64,000 nucleotides of DNA. Origin: Bradyrhizobium sp. B124 (lineage in GTDB: Bacteria; Pseudomonadota; Alphaproteobacteria; Rhizobiales; Xanthobacteraceae). The stretch spans positions 4,092,001 to 4,156,000 of the forward strand of contig NZ_CP152413.1 of NCBI RefSeq assembly GCF_038967635.1, given 5' to 3'. A program made the position numbers and the translations under genes. This document shows, in pieces, positions 47,185-56,137 of the stretch. Position 1 is the first letter of the stretch, and the number at the start of each line of letters is the position of its first letter. The notes under the pieces are model-generated. The model did no database searches. It was not told the DNA's origin and saw only the letters and a list, made by a program, of their open reading frames with translations.

Positions 47185-48333
47185 ATGGGCTGGCATCACG
47201 ATCATGATTTCAGGGTGACGATCAGCGGCGGATCGGTCGCCGGGCTTTGCAATGCAATCACGCTTCGCAAGTTGGGCGCGACCGTCACCGTGCACGAGCG
47301 CGTGCCCGGTCCGATGCTGGCCCGAGGAGCGGGGATCGTCGTTCAGCGAGAACTGATCCAGTTGCTCGAGGAAAACGGTGCAGGTCCGCTCCCGTTCACG
47401 ACCTGCCGCGGCCGGCGATATCTCGACCCGGACGGTGGCGATGGTGTTCTCCAGGACATGCCGCAGGAATTCACTTCCTGGGAAGCCATCCACAAGGCGC
47501 TGCGGGCAACCGTTCCCGGTGAATGCTATCGGGCTGACTCCGAAGTGATGGCGGTGTCTCAGGCAGGCTCCAAGGTCTCGGCGACGCTTGGCGACGGCTC
47601 CGTCGTGGAAAGCGATCTGTTCGTGGCCGCCGACGGTTCGGGCTCGGCGGTCCGGCGTCAAATGCTTCCTGATGTCGAGGCGAGATACGCCGGTTATGTT
47701 GCCTGGAGAGGCACGCTCGATGAACGCAACGTGCCTTCCGATCTTCTCCCATTCTTCGACGATCGCTTCACCTTCTCGGAAGCCCGCAACGGCGGCCACA
47801 TGCTGGCCTATTTCATCCCGGGACCCGACGGCGCCGTGACGGTCGGATCGCGTCGGCTCAACTGGGTCTGGTATGTGCACGTCGGTGCCGCCGAGCTCGC
47901 GAATGTGCTGACCGACAAGGACGGCACGCGGCATCGATCCTCGCTTCCGCGCGGCTCGGCATCGGCAAAAGCCGTTGCCGATCTGAGGGCCCGCGCGTTG
48001 CGCGAGATCCATCCAAAGATGGCCGCGCTGGTCGCAGAGACGCCGGATCCGTTCCTTCAGAGCATCCTCGACGTGACGGTGCCGAAGACCCTGTTCGGCC
48101 GCGTCCTACTGACCGGCGACGCAGCTTTCGTGGTGCGGCCGCACACGGCCGGAGGGACCGCCAAGGCGGCCTACGAGGCCTCGGTTCTCGCACGCGCATT
48201 GAAATCGGCACGCGCCAATGTCGACGTCGCGCTTCAATCCACCGAACGGTTGCAGCTGGAATATGGCAACGCGCTCTACCAATACGGTCTTGCGCTCGGC
48301 AATCGCTGGTCACGCGATAGAAGCACCGACTAG
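47185..48333 (+). CDS. FAD-dependent aromatic monooxygenase, DHPH-like (copy 3)
   Basis: 382 residues from ATG 47185, which has GGGAGAAG upstream; GTG 47143 is possible. It starts with HDFRVTISGGSVAGLCNAIT, has LFVAADGSGSAVRR near 150, YAGYVAWRGTLDERNVPSD near 175 and GDAAFVVRPHTAGGTAKAAY near 305. The AGG variant of the last motif is closest to dihydroxypyridine monooxygenase (PRPHAAAGGAKA), so of the three copies this one best supports a pyridine-ring substrate. Confidence 0.85.
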   Translation: MGWHHDHDFRVTISGGSVAGLCNAITLRKLGATVTVHERVPGPMLARGAGIVVQRELIQLLEENGAGPLPFTTCRGRRYLDPDGGDGVLQDMPQEFTSWEAIHKALRATVPGECYRADSEVMAVSQAGSKVSATLGDGSVVESDLFVAADGSGSAVRRQMLPDVEARYAGYVAWRGTLDERNVPSDLLPFFDDRFTFSEARNGGHMLAYFIPGPDGAVTVGSRRLNWVWYVHVGAAELANVLTDKDGTRHRSSLPRGSASAKAVADLRARALREIHPKMAALVAETPDPFLQSILDVTVPKTLFGRVLLTGDAAFVVRPHTAGGTAKAAYEASVLARALKSARANVDVALQSTERLQLEYGNALYQYGLALGNRWSRDRSTD

Positions 48334-48340
48334 CGAGTGC

Positions 48341-49234
48341 TCAGCCGGCACCCGCTCCGAACCGGTCGACGAGAAAATCGATGAAGAGCCGGACCTTGAC
48401 GGCAAGATGTCGCGTCGGCGGATAGACCGCGTAAAGGGTGAGCGGCGGAGCCGAATAGTTCGCAAGGACGGCCTGGAGGCTGCCATTCTTCAGGGCCTCC
48501 GCCGCGATGAACTCCGGTATCAGCGCGATGCCCTTGCCCCTGACCGCCACGTCGCGCAGCACCTCCGCGTTGTTGACGCACAGCGACCACGCCGGCTGGA
48601 TCCAATGGACGCCGTCGTCGCCTGTCAGCTTCCATTGATTGCCCGTCAGCAGGAAGCCGTAGGTCAGGGAGACGTGATCGCGCAGATCCTGCGGATGGAG
48701 CGGCGTACCATGACGCTTCAGATAGTCGGGCGATGCGCAGACCCGCCGCGGGACGGGGACGATCTTGCGCGCGATCAGGCTCGAGGATTCCAGTTCGGCA
48801 ATGCGCAGTGTCACGTCGAAGCCGTCCTGAACGGGGTCCAGAAGATCGTCACTCAGCACGAGTTGAATCTGAAGGTCGGGATACTTCGTCATGAAATCGG
48901 CGAGCGCGGGCCCGAGGCGCATCGTGCCGAACGACATCGGCGCATTGACGCGCAACAGGCCGCGCGGCGCCGATTGCAACTGGGTGACCGCCTGGTCCGC
49001 CGCATCGACATCCGAGAGGATGACGACGGCCCGCTCGAAATACATGTGGCCGTTTTCGGTCGGACTTGCGTGCCGGGTGGTGCGGTTCAGCAATTGCACC
49101 CCGAGGCTCTCCTCGAGATCGCCGACATATTTGCTGATCGCCGACCGCGAGAGCCGCATCTGGCGGCCGGCCTCGGCGAAGCTGCCGCTTTCGACGACCT
49201 TCACGAAGGCTCTCAGGCTCGCCAGCTTGTCCAT
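48341..49234 (-). CDS. LysR-family transcriptional regulator
   Basis: 297 residues with an N-terminal HTH at about 3-60 (LASLRAFVKVVESGSFAEAG) and a substrate-binding domain containing VNAPMSFGTMRLGPALADF, the AraC-independent CrgA/PtxR-like subgroup. Divergent from a ring-cleaving dioxygenase/hydrolase pair, 123 bases away, with two dyads between. It probably regulates that pair and itself. Confidence 0.88.
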   Translation of the reverse strand: MDKLASLRAFVKVVESGSFAEAGRQMRLSRSAISKYVGDLEESLGVQLLNRTTRHASPTENGHMYFERAVVILSDVDAADQAVTQLQSAPRGLLRVNAPMSFGTMRLGPALADFMTKYPDLQIQLVLSDDLLDPVQDGFDVTLRIAELESSSLIARKIVPVPRRVCASPDYLKRHGTPLHPQDLRDHVSLTYGFLLTGNQWKLTGDDGVHWIQPAWSLCVNNAEVLRDVAVRGKGIALIPEFIAAEALKNGSLQAVLANYSAPPLTLYAVYPPTRHLAVKVRLFIDFLVDRFGAGAG

Positions 49235-49242
49235 CTACCCCT

Positions 49243-49301
49243 CGATTGTCGCCAAATCGTAGACATAGCTGCCATAAAACCATGAATTGTCCTCAGAACA
49301 A
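49243..49301 (+). promoter_or_regulatory. Two LysR-type dyads in the divergent region
   Basis: CGATT-N7-AATCG at 49243-49259 lies 9 bases before the lysR start codon, and TTGT-N7-ACAA at 49287-49301, with a T-N11-A core (T49288, A49300), lies 56 bases before the dioxygenase start. Their centres are 43 bases apart. Positions fit autoregulation plus activation of the neighbouring pair. Confidence 0.5.
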
Positions 49302-49357
49302 AGCCGTCCGATATGTATTCGCGAAACGAAGTTGCTCATTCGAGCTGGAGGAAGAAC

Positions 49358-50296
49358 ATGTCAGGACTTCATCATGTCACCGCCATCGCTGGTGACCCCA
49401 TCAGGAATTTTGGCTTCTACACGCGGGATCTCGGCCTGCGGTTCGTCAAGCGGACGGTCAATTTCGACGATCCCGCCACCTATCACTTCTATTACGGCGA
49501 CGAGACCGGCCGGCCCGGCACGATCCTGACGTTCTTTCCCTGGCAGGGCGTTCCTCCGGGCCGGAGGGGCGTTGGCGAAACCCACCAGACCGCCTTCCGC
49601 GTGCCGCAACGCTCGCTCGGCTACTGGACGCAGCGATTCCTTGAAAAGGGCATCCATTACGAAGCGCTGGAAAAGCGGTTCGGAGAATCGGTCCTGCCGT
49701 TCACGGATCCGGACGGTATGGCGCTGGCGCTCGTCGGCGTGCCGGGCGCCGAAGACGAGCCGGCCTGGAGCAATGGCGACGTTCCGGTCGAGCACGCGAT
49801 CCGTGGCTTTCACGGCGTGACCCTGCTGCTCGACAATGCCGGGAAGACCGCGGCGGTCCTGACCGACGTGTTCGGCTTCAAGGAGACGGCCCGAGAGGGC
49901 TCCGTGATCCGCTACAAGGCGGCCGGTGACGTCAACGGCAGCGTCGTCGACATCTATGAGGCGAAGGGATTCCTGCGCGGTCATCAGGGCGGCGGTTCGG
50001 TGCACCATATCGCCTTCCGCGCTGCCGACGACGCCGAGCAGGGCAGAATGGCGCAGCGGCTCGTAGACAATCACGGACTGCATCCGACCGAACAGAAGGA
50101 CCGCAACTACTTCCGCTCGATCTACTTTCGTGAACCCGGCGGCGTGCTGTTCGAGATCGCGACCGACATCCCGGGCTTTGCCGTCGATGAGCCGGTGGAG
50201 ACGCTGGGACGCGAACTGAAGCTGCCGGGCTTCCTCGAGTCGCATCGCAAGGAGATCGAAGGTGTCTTGCCGAAGCTGGAAGGAGCCGTGTCGTGA
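49358..50296 (+). CDS. Ring-cleaving dioxygenase, MhqO/PcpA-like (VOC superfamily)
   Basis: 312 residues from ATG 49358 (GGAGGAAG upstream). Two VOC modules. Candidate iron ligands are H6 (GLHHVT), H216 or H217 (SVHHIAF) and E266 (VLFEIATD), as in PcpA/LinE hydroquinone dioxygenases. The family cleaves (chloro)hydroquinones or 2-methylhydroquinone and detoxifies quinones. GTGA overlap couples it to a carboxylesterase-like hydrolase, the mhqO-mhqD arrangement. Could also cleave a hydroxylated product of the neighbouring monooxygenases. Confidence 0.85.
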   Translation: MSGLHHVTAIAGDPIRNFGFYTRDLGLRFVKRTVNFDDPATYHFYYGDETGRPGTILTFFPWQGVPPGRRGVGETHQTAFRVPQRSLGYWTQRFLEKGIHYEALEKRFGESVLPFTDPDGMALALVGVPGAEDEPAWSNGDVPVEHAIRGFHGVTLLLDNAGKTAAVLTDVFGFKETAREGSVIRYKAAGDVNGSVVDIYEAKGFLRGHQGGGSVHHIAFRAADDAEQGRMAQRLVDNHGLHPTEQKDRNYFRSIYFREPGGVLFEIATDIPGFAVDEPVETLGRELKLPGFLESHRKEIEGVLPKLEGAVS

Positions 50297-50922
50297 CGGA
50301 CGCCCCCTCATTCGTCTATCGTTTTGAGAAAGCCAGCAAAGCCGACGGGCCGCCGCTCCTGCTCCTGCACGGCACCGGCGGCGACGAGAACGATCTGCTG
50401 CAACTCGGCGCCATGATATCGCCGGGCTCGGCCCTGCTCTCGCCACGCGGGCGCGTCCTCGAACACGGCATGCCGCGCTTCTTCCGACGCCTGGCGGAAG
50501 GCGTGTTCGACGAACAAGACGTGCGCAAGCGCGCGCTCGAGCTTGGGGCATTCGTCGAAGACGCACGACGCCGCCATGGCATCGCGGCGCCGGTCGCCGT
50601 GGGATTTTCCAACGGCGCGAACATCGCCGCCGCGCTTCTCCTGATGAAGCCGGACGTTCTCGCCGGAGCAGTCCTGCTTCGGGCGATGGTGCCGCTGTCG
50701 GACCCGCCGAAAGCCAGGCTCGACGGCAAGCCGGTGCTCATCCTCTCGGGGCAGGCAGACCCGATCGTTCCGGCCAGCAATGCGGCCAGACTATCGGCCA
50801 TGCTCGCGGACGCTGGAGCCAAGGTGACCCTCAGGACCCTGCCGGCTGGCCACCAACTGACGCAGGCGGACGTCAGTCTGGCGCGAGATTGGATAACCAG
50901 CGTCGATGCCCGGGTTGCCTAG
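50293..50922 (+). CDS. Alpha/beta hydrolase, MhqD/carboxylesterase-like
   Basis: 209 residues from GTG 50293, which overlaps the dioxygenase stop. Phospholipase/carboxylesterase fold with catalytic S106 (GFSNG), D156 (QADPIVP) and H187 (AGHQLT). The early oxyanion motif LLLHGTGGDENDLL is typical of this family. In mhq clusters this hydrolase accompanies the ring-cleavage enzyme, perhaps removing quinone adducts or hydrolysing the ring-fission product. Confidence 0.88.
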   Translation: MTDAPSFVYRFEKASKADGPPLLLLHGTGGDENDLLQLGAMISPGSALLSPRGRVLEHGMPRFFRRLAEGVFDEQDVRKRALELGAFVEDARRRHGIAAPVAVGFSNGANIAAALLLMKPDVLAGAVLLRAMVPLSDPPKARLDGKPVLILSGQADPIVPASNAARLSAMLADAGAKVTLRTLPAGHQLTQADVSLARDWITSVDARVA

Positions 50923-50929
50923 CTTGATC

Positions 50930-50962
50930 CGAGCCGAACTGTCATCCCGGCAGTTCGGCTCG
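50930..50962. terminator. Bidirectional stem-loop between convergent genes
   Basis: CGAGCCGAACTG at 50930-50941 and CAGTTCGGCTCG at 50951-50962 form a perfect 12-bp stem with a 9-base loop, exactly between the converging hydrolase and antiporter genes. No long T-run is present on either side. Confidence 0.65.
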
Positions 50963-50981
50963 ATTGCTGGGGGCGGGCGCG

Positions 50982-52583
50982 TCAGTCAACTTCGATCAGT
51001 TCGACCACACGCGCGGCAAAAAGCTCCTCCTGATCGAGCTCTCCTTCCAGCCTGTGCATGACGCTGTCGTGAATGCGCCCGGCGTTGAAGAGCTCGAGAA
51101 GCCTGTTGCGACCGGCTTCCACCGCGACCAGTACGGCACGGTAGTGCTGAAGCCTGCGTTCCTCATGGACTCCCTTGGCGAGGGCATGGTCCTCGGCGAC
51201 CGCAAGGCGATGTCCGTATTGTTCGACGAGCCGCGGGTGCGCGTGCTCGCCCTCGGCCCCGACAGAATGTGCGCGGATCGCATCGAACTGCGCACGGGCG
51301 ATTTCGGCCCGGAGCACTTCTTCAGACAACGTCTCTTCACCGCGGAGCAGGAACTCTTTCCCCGCCAGCGTCTTCGCGACCGGACCGAGAGTAAGGCCAA
51401 GGACGACGATGGTCGCGGCAACGACGCAGAAGGTCACGAACAGGATGATGTCGCGGCCCGGAAAATGCTCCGGCAATGACAATGCGGCGGCGAGACTGAC
51501 GACCCCGCGCATCCCGGCCCAGCTCATCACCAACGGAACGGCCAGCGGTGGATAGGGATCCCGCGCACGAAGCGACGGGATCAGTGCTCGCGGAATGTAG
51601 GCGGTCGGGAAAATCCACGCGAATCGGGCGAGCACCATCACTGCAAAGATCGTGGCGGCTGCCGGCGCAAGCGTGCGCACGATTCCCCAATCCGAGCCGA
51701 ACCGGTGCAGAACACCGCGAAGCGCCAACCCCACCAATACGAAGACCAGGGCCTCCATCACGAAGGTCACGACGGACCACACCGCCAGCGCCTGCACGCG
51801 CGACGCTGCGCTCAGGGCCTTGTGCTGCAGGCGTCCAAGGACCAGCCCGCACGCAACCGTCGAAAGCACGCCCGACACATGCAGGCGATCAGCCAGCAGG
51901 TAAGCGGCCCAGGCCGACAGGAAGGTCCAGACCACGGTGAGCCTGGCATCGGTCAACCTTCCGGCGACGAAGGCGCAGATCCAGCCGAGCGCGAGACCGA
52001 TCCCGATACCCACGGCCGAAACGTAGACGAAGCTTGCTGCGGCCGCCTCCGCGCTGAAGGCACCGGTCAGTGCGGCGGCGACTGCGAAACGAAAGAGTAC
52101 GAGGCCCGATGCGTCGTTGATGAGGCTTTCGCCTTCGAGAAGGACAGCGATGCGCGGCGGGACATTGAGATGGTCGAGCACAGCACGCGCCGCGACGGCG
52201 TCGGGCGGCGAAACGATTGCGCCAAGCGCAAAACACGCGGCCCATGGCAATGCCGGGAAGAAGAAGTGCGTCACGACACCGACCAGCAGGGTCGTCAACA
52301 CGACGGCTCCGACCGCCAACTGCAGGATGATCCTGAGATTGGCGCGAAAGTCAGGCCACACCGTGAAATAGGCGCCCGAGAGCAAGAGCGGCGGCAGAAA
52401 CAGCACCATGACGAAGTCCGGGTCGAACTCTACCTCCGGAAGTCCCGGAACCAGGGCCAGCACAATGCCGGCCAGCACCAGCACCGACGCGGACGGCAGG
52501 CGCACGCGACGGGCCACCGCGTCGAGCACGACGGCAATCATCAGCAGCAGAAGGATGGTCTGGAAAGACTCGGCTGAACTCAT
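50982..52583 (-). CDS. Monovalent cation:proton antiporter, CPA1 family
   Basis: 533 residues: about 12 membrane helices in the first 400, then a charged cytoplasmic tail. CPA1 motifs are GAIVSPPDAVAARAVLDHL, the core EGESLINDASGLVLFRFAVA and ARFAWIFPTAYIPRAL. The conserved ND pair of the ion site is present. Exchanges Na+ or K+ for H+. It ends the minus-strand row beginning at 59 kb, 6 bases after DUF1275. Confidence 0.9.
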   Translation of the reverse strand: MSSAESFQTILLLLMIAVVLDAVARRVRLPSASVLVLAGIVLALVPGLPEVEFDPDFVMVLFLPPLLLSGAYFTVWPDFRANLRIILQLAVGAVVLTTLLVGVVTHFFFPALPWAACFALGAIVSPPDAVAARAVLDHLNVPPRIAVLLEGESLINDASGLVLFRFAVAAALTGAFSAEAAAASFVYVSAVGIGIGLALGWICAFVAGRLTDARLTVVWTFLSAWAAYLLADRLHVSGVLSTVACGLVLGRLQHKALSAASRVQALAVWSVVTFVMEALVFVLVGLALRGVLHRFGSDWGIVRTLAPAAATIFAVMVLARFAWIFPTAYIPRALIPSLRARDPYPPLAVPLVMSWAGMRGVVSLAAALSLPEHFPGRDIILFVTFCVVAATIVVLGLTLGPVAKTLAGKEFLLRGEETLSEEVLRAEIARAQFDAIRAHSVGAEGEHAHPRLVEQYGHRLAVAEDHALAKGVHEERRLQHYRAVLVAVEAGRNRLLELFNAGRIHDSVMHRLEGELDQEELFAARVVELIEVD

Positions 52584-52589
52584 CGCGCG

Positions 52590-53285
52590 CTAAGCCGTCT
52601 TTTCCGGTGCAGGCTCGCCTCCCGCCAGGAACACCGCCGGCAACGCGAGAAGCGGAGGCAGGACGAAGCACCAGGTGCCGAACTTGGCATAAAGGCAGGC
52701 GCCGGCCGCGCACCCCAAGGCGAACGCAGCCACACTCGCCGACATCTTGCCCAAGCGGGGCTTGGCAACAGTCAGAACCGAGACCGGCGCGCGCCGCAGG
52801 ACGTCAGCGACATCGATCATGATCTGGGTCGTCGTTCCCGTCATCAGAGTGCTGGGCGGGTCCGTCCCCATATGGATGCGGTGGGCGGCGTTTTGGATTG
52901 CCATCGCGGCAACGAGAAGCATCCCGGTGACAATCGCCTGCCAGCTGTCTCCTTGCACAAACGGCCCGAAATGGACGGCCGCTGCACCACCTATCGCGAG
53001 AAGCAGCGTCTTGATCGCCAGCATCGAGCGGAGGATCGGCAGTCCCATGACGGGGAGATAGAAGCTGAAGATCCTCGTGACGATCACGACCGCGCAGAAG
53101 ACGGGAAGCGCAAGCAGCTTGGCCAACGCCCCGGACGTCCCAAGCACGATGGCGGCACCGAACGTGACGAAGTTGCCGGTGACATGCGCCGTGAACAGCC
53201 CCTGAAGGGCGAGGAAGCCGGCCGTATCAACGAAGCCTGCGTTGAGGCTCATCAGCAGGGCAAGAAGGGAAATTGGCTTTGACAT
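52590..53285 (-). CDS. DUF1275 (YoaK) family membrane protein
   Basis: 231 residues from ATG 53285, which lies 2 bases after the porin stop; the larger open frame overlaps the porin. Six hydrophobic helices, with NAGFVDTAGFLALQGLFTAHVTGN at the front, the YoaK signature. Function of the family is unknown. Its place between a porin and an antiporter suggests an envelope role only. Confidence 0.88.
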   Translation of the reverse strand: MSKPISLLALLMSLNAGFVDTAGFLALQGLFTAHVTGNFVTFGAAIVLGTSGALAKLLALPVFCAVVIVTRIFSFYLPVMGLPILRSMLAIKTLLLAIGGAAAVHFGPFVQGDSWQAIVTGMLLVAAMAIQNAAHRIHMGTDPPSTLMTGTTTQIMIDVADVLRRAPVSVLTVAKPRLGKMSASVAAFALGCAAGACLYAKFGTWCFVLPPLLALPAVFLAGGEPAPEKTA

Positions 53286-53286
53286 G

Positions 53287-54717
53287 CTACCAGCCGTATT
53301 GGAGTTGGACACCGATATAGTTGCTCGTGTGCCCGCCGGCGCCGAGGATCGTATTGCCGACGGCGAAGTGTACCGCTTCGATCGCGCCGGTGAGATGATC
53401 GTTGAAGGCGTAGTCGAGGCGCAACTGCCCGTACGCACCCGTCCACGCGCTTCCGGTTCCCGCCGTTCCCGCGACCGGCACGTTCGGCTGCACATAGATC
53501 GCATCAGCCGTCGTCTGACGCCACTGGAAGGCAACCGCCGCCATCACTTTGAGCCGATCCGTGGGATTGACGAAGATCGCAGGCTTGAGATGGATGAGAT
53601 TGGTGTACCCCGTATAGCCGCCCAGCGTGAAGTAGTAGCCGTTCGGAAACAGCGGATTGAAAGTCTCGACCACACCGTCTCCAGGGTGGCGGTCGCCCGA
53701 TGCCGCGTCAAACTGCAGGCCGATGCGGGGCTGCCATGTCACATCGGAAAAGGTGTAGCCCGTCCGCGCACCAACCGCCCAGGCCCGCACATCCGTCGTA
53801 CCGACCTGGCCGGCCTGCCCCATGGCCTCGAGGTCCCAATCGAATCCGGCGCCCTTGCCTGCGAACCGTATGTCCAGGATATGCCGTTGCTCGTCGCCGC
53901 GCGCGTCGAGATATTTGGCGTCACTGCGCTCATAGAGCGAATAATAGCCGGACAGCTCGTCGTTTCCGAATATCTTCCGTTCCACACGCAGGGTGCTGAA
54001 CTTGAAGCGGTCGTTCGACGTGTCGTCGAACGGACGCACGTCGAAATATTGAACGGGTCGGCTGACGAATCCGAGGATGCGCCAGGCACCGCTCTCCCAA
54101 TCGGCCCAAACCGCGTCGAAGGATTGGCGCACGTTCGGTCCGTCCCGCGATGAAACGAAGCGCTGCAGGTCGAACGCAAAATCCTGACGTCCGGCACGCG
54201 CCTTGAAGGTGCCCGCCGCAGTAGTGTTGACATACTCGATGAATGCCAGGCGGAGATCGAGGCGGTCCTGATCGACCGAGGAGACGTTCAGCTTGTCGAA
54301 GGCACGATCGTCCTCAAGCTGGACGAACGCCCGCCAGTTCTCGTCGAAATGCACGTCGGCATGGACCTGAAGCCGTTGCAGGAGGTAGCTGTCCGCGGGG
54401 GTTTTGCTGGTTCCGAACGCCGCAGCACTGTTCGACTCGAAGCGCTCGCGCAACGTGGCCCCAAGAGAGACGTAGCTCTTCGGATCCGTGGCCCACAGGG
54501 GAATGTATTTGAGCCCGTCGAAAGCTTCGGTCCGCAACCTGGGATCGGCAAGCACCGACCAATCCTCGGCCCATCGGTTGGCCTGGATCGCAGGCCGCTT
54601 CGCGGTCGCGTCATCCCCATCTGCCGCAACGGCGGCATGGACCGATGACGCGATCGCCAGAAGGGGCAATAGCGTCCTGACAATTCGCATGTCGATCCAT
54701 GCCGGCATAACGACCAT
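53287..54717 (-). CDS. Outer-membrane beta-barrel, alginate-export-type porin
   Basis: 476 residues from ATG 54717, which overlaps the preceding stop (TAATG); ATG 54690 would start directly at the signal peptide (MRIVRTLLPLLAIASS). Mature protein has the Alginate_exp pattern: SLGATLRERFESNSAAAFG, YLLQRLQVHADVHFDENW, and many amphipathic strands ending in aromatic LQYGW. It may pass the organic substrate of the neighbouring enzymes rather than alginate, as no alginate genes are near. Confidence 0.8.
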   Translation of the reverse strand: MVVMPAWIDMRIVRTLLPLLAIASSVHAAVAADGDDATAKRPAIQANRWAEDWSVLADPRLRTEAFDGLKYIPLWATDPKSYVSLGATLRERFESNSAAAFGTSKTPADSYLLQRLQVHADVHFDENWRAFVQLEDDRAFDKLNVSSVDQDRLDLRLAFIEYVNTTAAGTFKARAGRQDFAFDLQRFVSSRDGPNVRQSFDAVWADWESGAWRILGFVSRPVQYFDVRPFDDTSNDRFKFSTLRVERKIFGNDELSGYYSLYERSDAKYLDARGDEQRHILDIRFAGKGAGFDWDLEAMGQAGQVGTTDVRAWAVGARTGYTFSDVTWQPRIGLQFDAASGDRHPGDGVVETFNPLFPNGYYFTLGGYTGYTNLIHLKPAIFVNPTDRLKVMAAVAFQWRQTTADAIYVQPNVPVAGTAGTGSAWTGAYGQLRLDYAFNDHLTGAIEAVHFAVGNTILGAGGHTSNYIGVQLQYGW

Positions 54718-55670
54718 TACTTCAAGGCGCGTTCAAGAGGCTGCTGGTCTGCACGGGCAGCATGTTTGGCGGGCGTCGCATGTACCTCCGCGATGTAACC
54801 GCCCGGAAACTGCACGATCGCCGCAGATCTTCCTTCGGATGTGTAGGGTTCGACAAGGACCGTGGCTCCGGCCGTCTTTGCCTTGGCAAGCGTCGCGTCG
54901 AGATCCGCCACCTCATAGCCGGTCGTCTCGCGGCCGTAGGGATAGGGTAGCTGACCGTCGGTCACGAGCACGACCATCTTGCCGAATGGCGATTCGATGC
55001 GAATCCTCTTGTAAGTCTGTCCCGTCTTGCCGATCTCGATCCCGGGGGCCTTCGCGGTCTGCGACACGACCTTCCCGTGCGAGAAGGCAAGGAAGCTCCG
55101 CACGAACGCATCCGCCCTGTCGGCCGAAACATACACCCGGTTCTCCGGGATCTTCTCGAAGGCGGCGTAGTTCGGCTTGGTCGTGTGCCAGTAGATCTGC
55201 ATATTGACCCCGCCCGGCCACTGGATCACGGCGTCGCGCCCGATCGGATCCGGGAAGGTCGTGACGATCACGTCGGCGCCCGCCGCACGGGCGGTCTTGA
55301 TCGCAACGTCGATGTCGCTGACCAGATATCCGTTCCGCTCAGTGCCGAACGGATACGGCACCGGCGTCTTGAAGCCGAACAGCGAGACGGTGCCGACCGG
55401 CGTCTGAAGCAGCTGCGAGGTCGTGCTGCTCGGCGTGGGTGTGACGGTCGCAACCACCTGCTTGGTGCTCTGACCGCCGAAAGTCGCCAGAAAGCTCGAC
55501 ACGAACTTGTCCACGTCATCAGGCGCGACATAGACATGCGTCGTGTCATATTGCGGCGCCACCGCAACCATCTCCGTGCCGGCTTTTCCCGCATCCCTGG
55601 CGACCGCTGGCGCCGCTGCGGCAATAGCCGCAACCGACAAGAGCAGGATCGATGCCGATAGCCGTTTCAT
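54717..55670 (-). CDS. Exported VOC/glyoxalase-family protein
   Basis: 317 residues from ATG 55670 (GGAG upstream) with a signal peptide (LSASILLLSVAAIAAAA, cleavage near AVARD). Two repeated modules follow, each with a D-x-x-x-F-V-x-S-F-L start (DDVDKFVSSFLATF, DRADAFVRSFLAFS) and an IVQFPGG or VIQWPGG end, so it is an internal duplication of a VOC unit. Periplasmic VOC proteins are rare and the ligand is unknown. It is coupled to the porin gene. Confidence 0.75.
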   Translation of the reverse strand: MKRLSASILLLSVAAIAAAAPAVARDAGKAGTEMVAVAPQYDTTHVYVAPDDVDKFVSSFLATFGGQSTKQVVATVTPTPSSTTSQLLQTPVGTVSLFGFKTPVPYPFGTERNGYLVSDIDVAIKTARAAGADVIVTTFPDPIGRDAVIQWPGGVNMQIYWHTTKPNYAAFEKIPENRVYVSADRADAFVRSFLAFSHGKVVSQTAKAPGIEIGKTGQTYKRIRIESPFGKMVVLVTDGQLPYPYGRETTGYEVADLDATLAKAKTAGATVLVEPYTSEGRSAAIVQFPGGYIAEVHATPAKHAARADQQPLERALK

Positions 55671-55695
55671 GGACAACTCCTTGAGCGAGATTGGA

Positions 55696-56136
55696 CTAGA
55701 ATTCGCTGATTCGACGAGATTGCGTCTTTTCAGCGCAGATCGTCACGACGACAAGACCGGCGATGAGGCCGAGGTGTTCGAAGAACGCATTGATCGCCAT
55801 GAACCGTTCGTGGCCGGCCGATAGCCAAAACGCATTGGCGGTCAGCATCGCCACGAAAGTCAAAACGCCAAGTCCGCCGGCGCCAAGCCAGACGAGCCGA
55901 TTGGCGATAACCAGCAGCGAGCCGCCAAGCTCGACGACGATCGCCGCTACGGCCCACAGCCAAGCCGGCTGCAGACCAAAATGCGCCTGTTCGGCGACGG
56001 CTGCTGGAAAATCGGCGAGCTTCTGGATGCCGCCGATCAGGAAGGCGGAGACCAGCCCGCCCCTGGCGATCGGCAGCAGCCACGGCCAGGACAGGATGGC
56101 TGCGATCCAGCGCGGCGTGCCGGCCTTCGCTGGCAT
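55696..56136 (-). CDS. DoxX family membrane protein
   Basis: 146 residues from ATG 56136, one base after the amidohydrolase stop. Four hydrophobic helices; LPIARGGLVSAFLIGGIQKL and FGLQPAWLWAVAAIVVELGG followed by FFEHLGLIAGLVVV match DoxX/DoxD. Such proteins are linked to thiol or quinone redox in the membrane. The open frame further upstream overlaps the amidohydrolase. Confidence 0.85.
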   Translation of the reverse strand: MPAKAGTPRWIAAILSWPWLLPIARGGLVSAFLIGGIQKLADFPAAVAEQAHFGLQPAWLWAVAAIVVELGGSLLVIANRLVWLGAGGLGVLTFVAMLTANAFWLSAGHERFMAINAFFEHLGLIAGLVVVTICAEKTQSRRISEF

Positions 56137-56137
56137 C

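Noticed and set aside
53287..54717. Alginate secretion system
   Set aside because: Only the barrel family matches; no alg biosynthesis or secretion genes are in the window.
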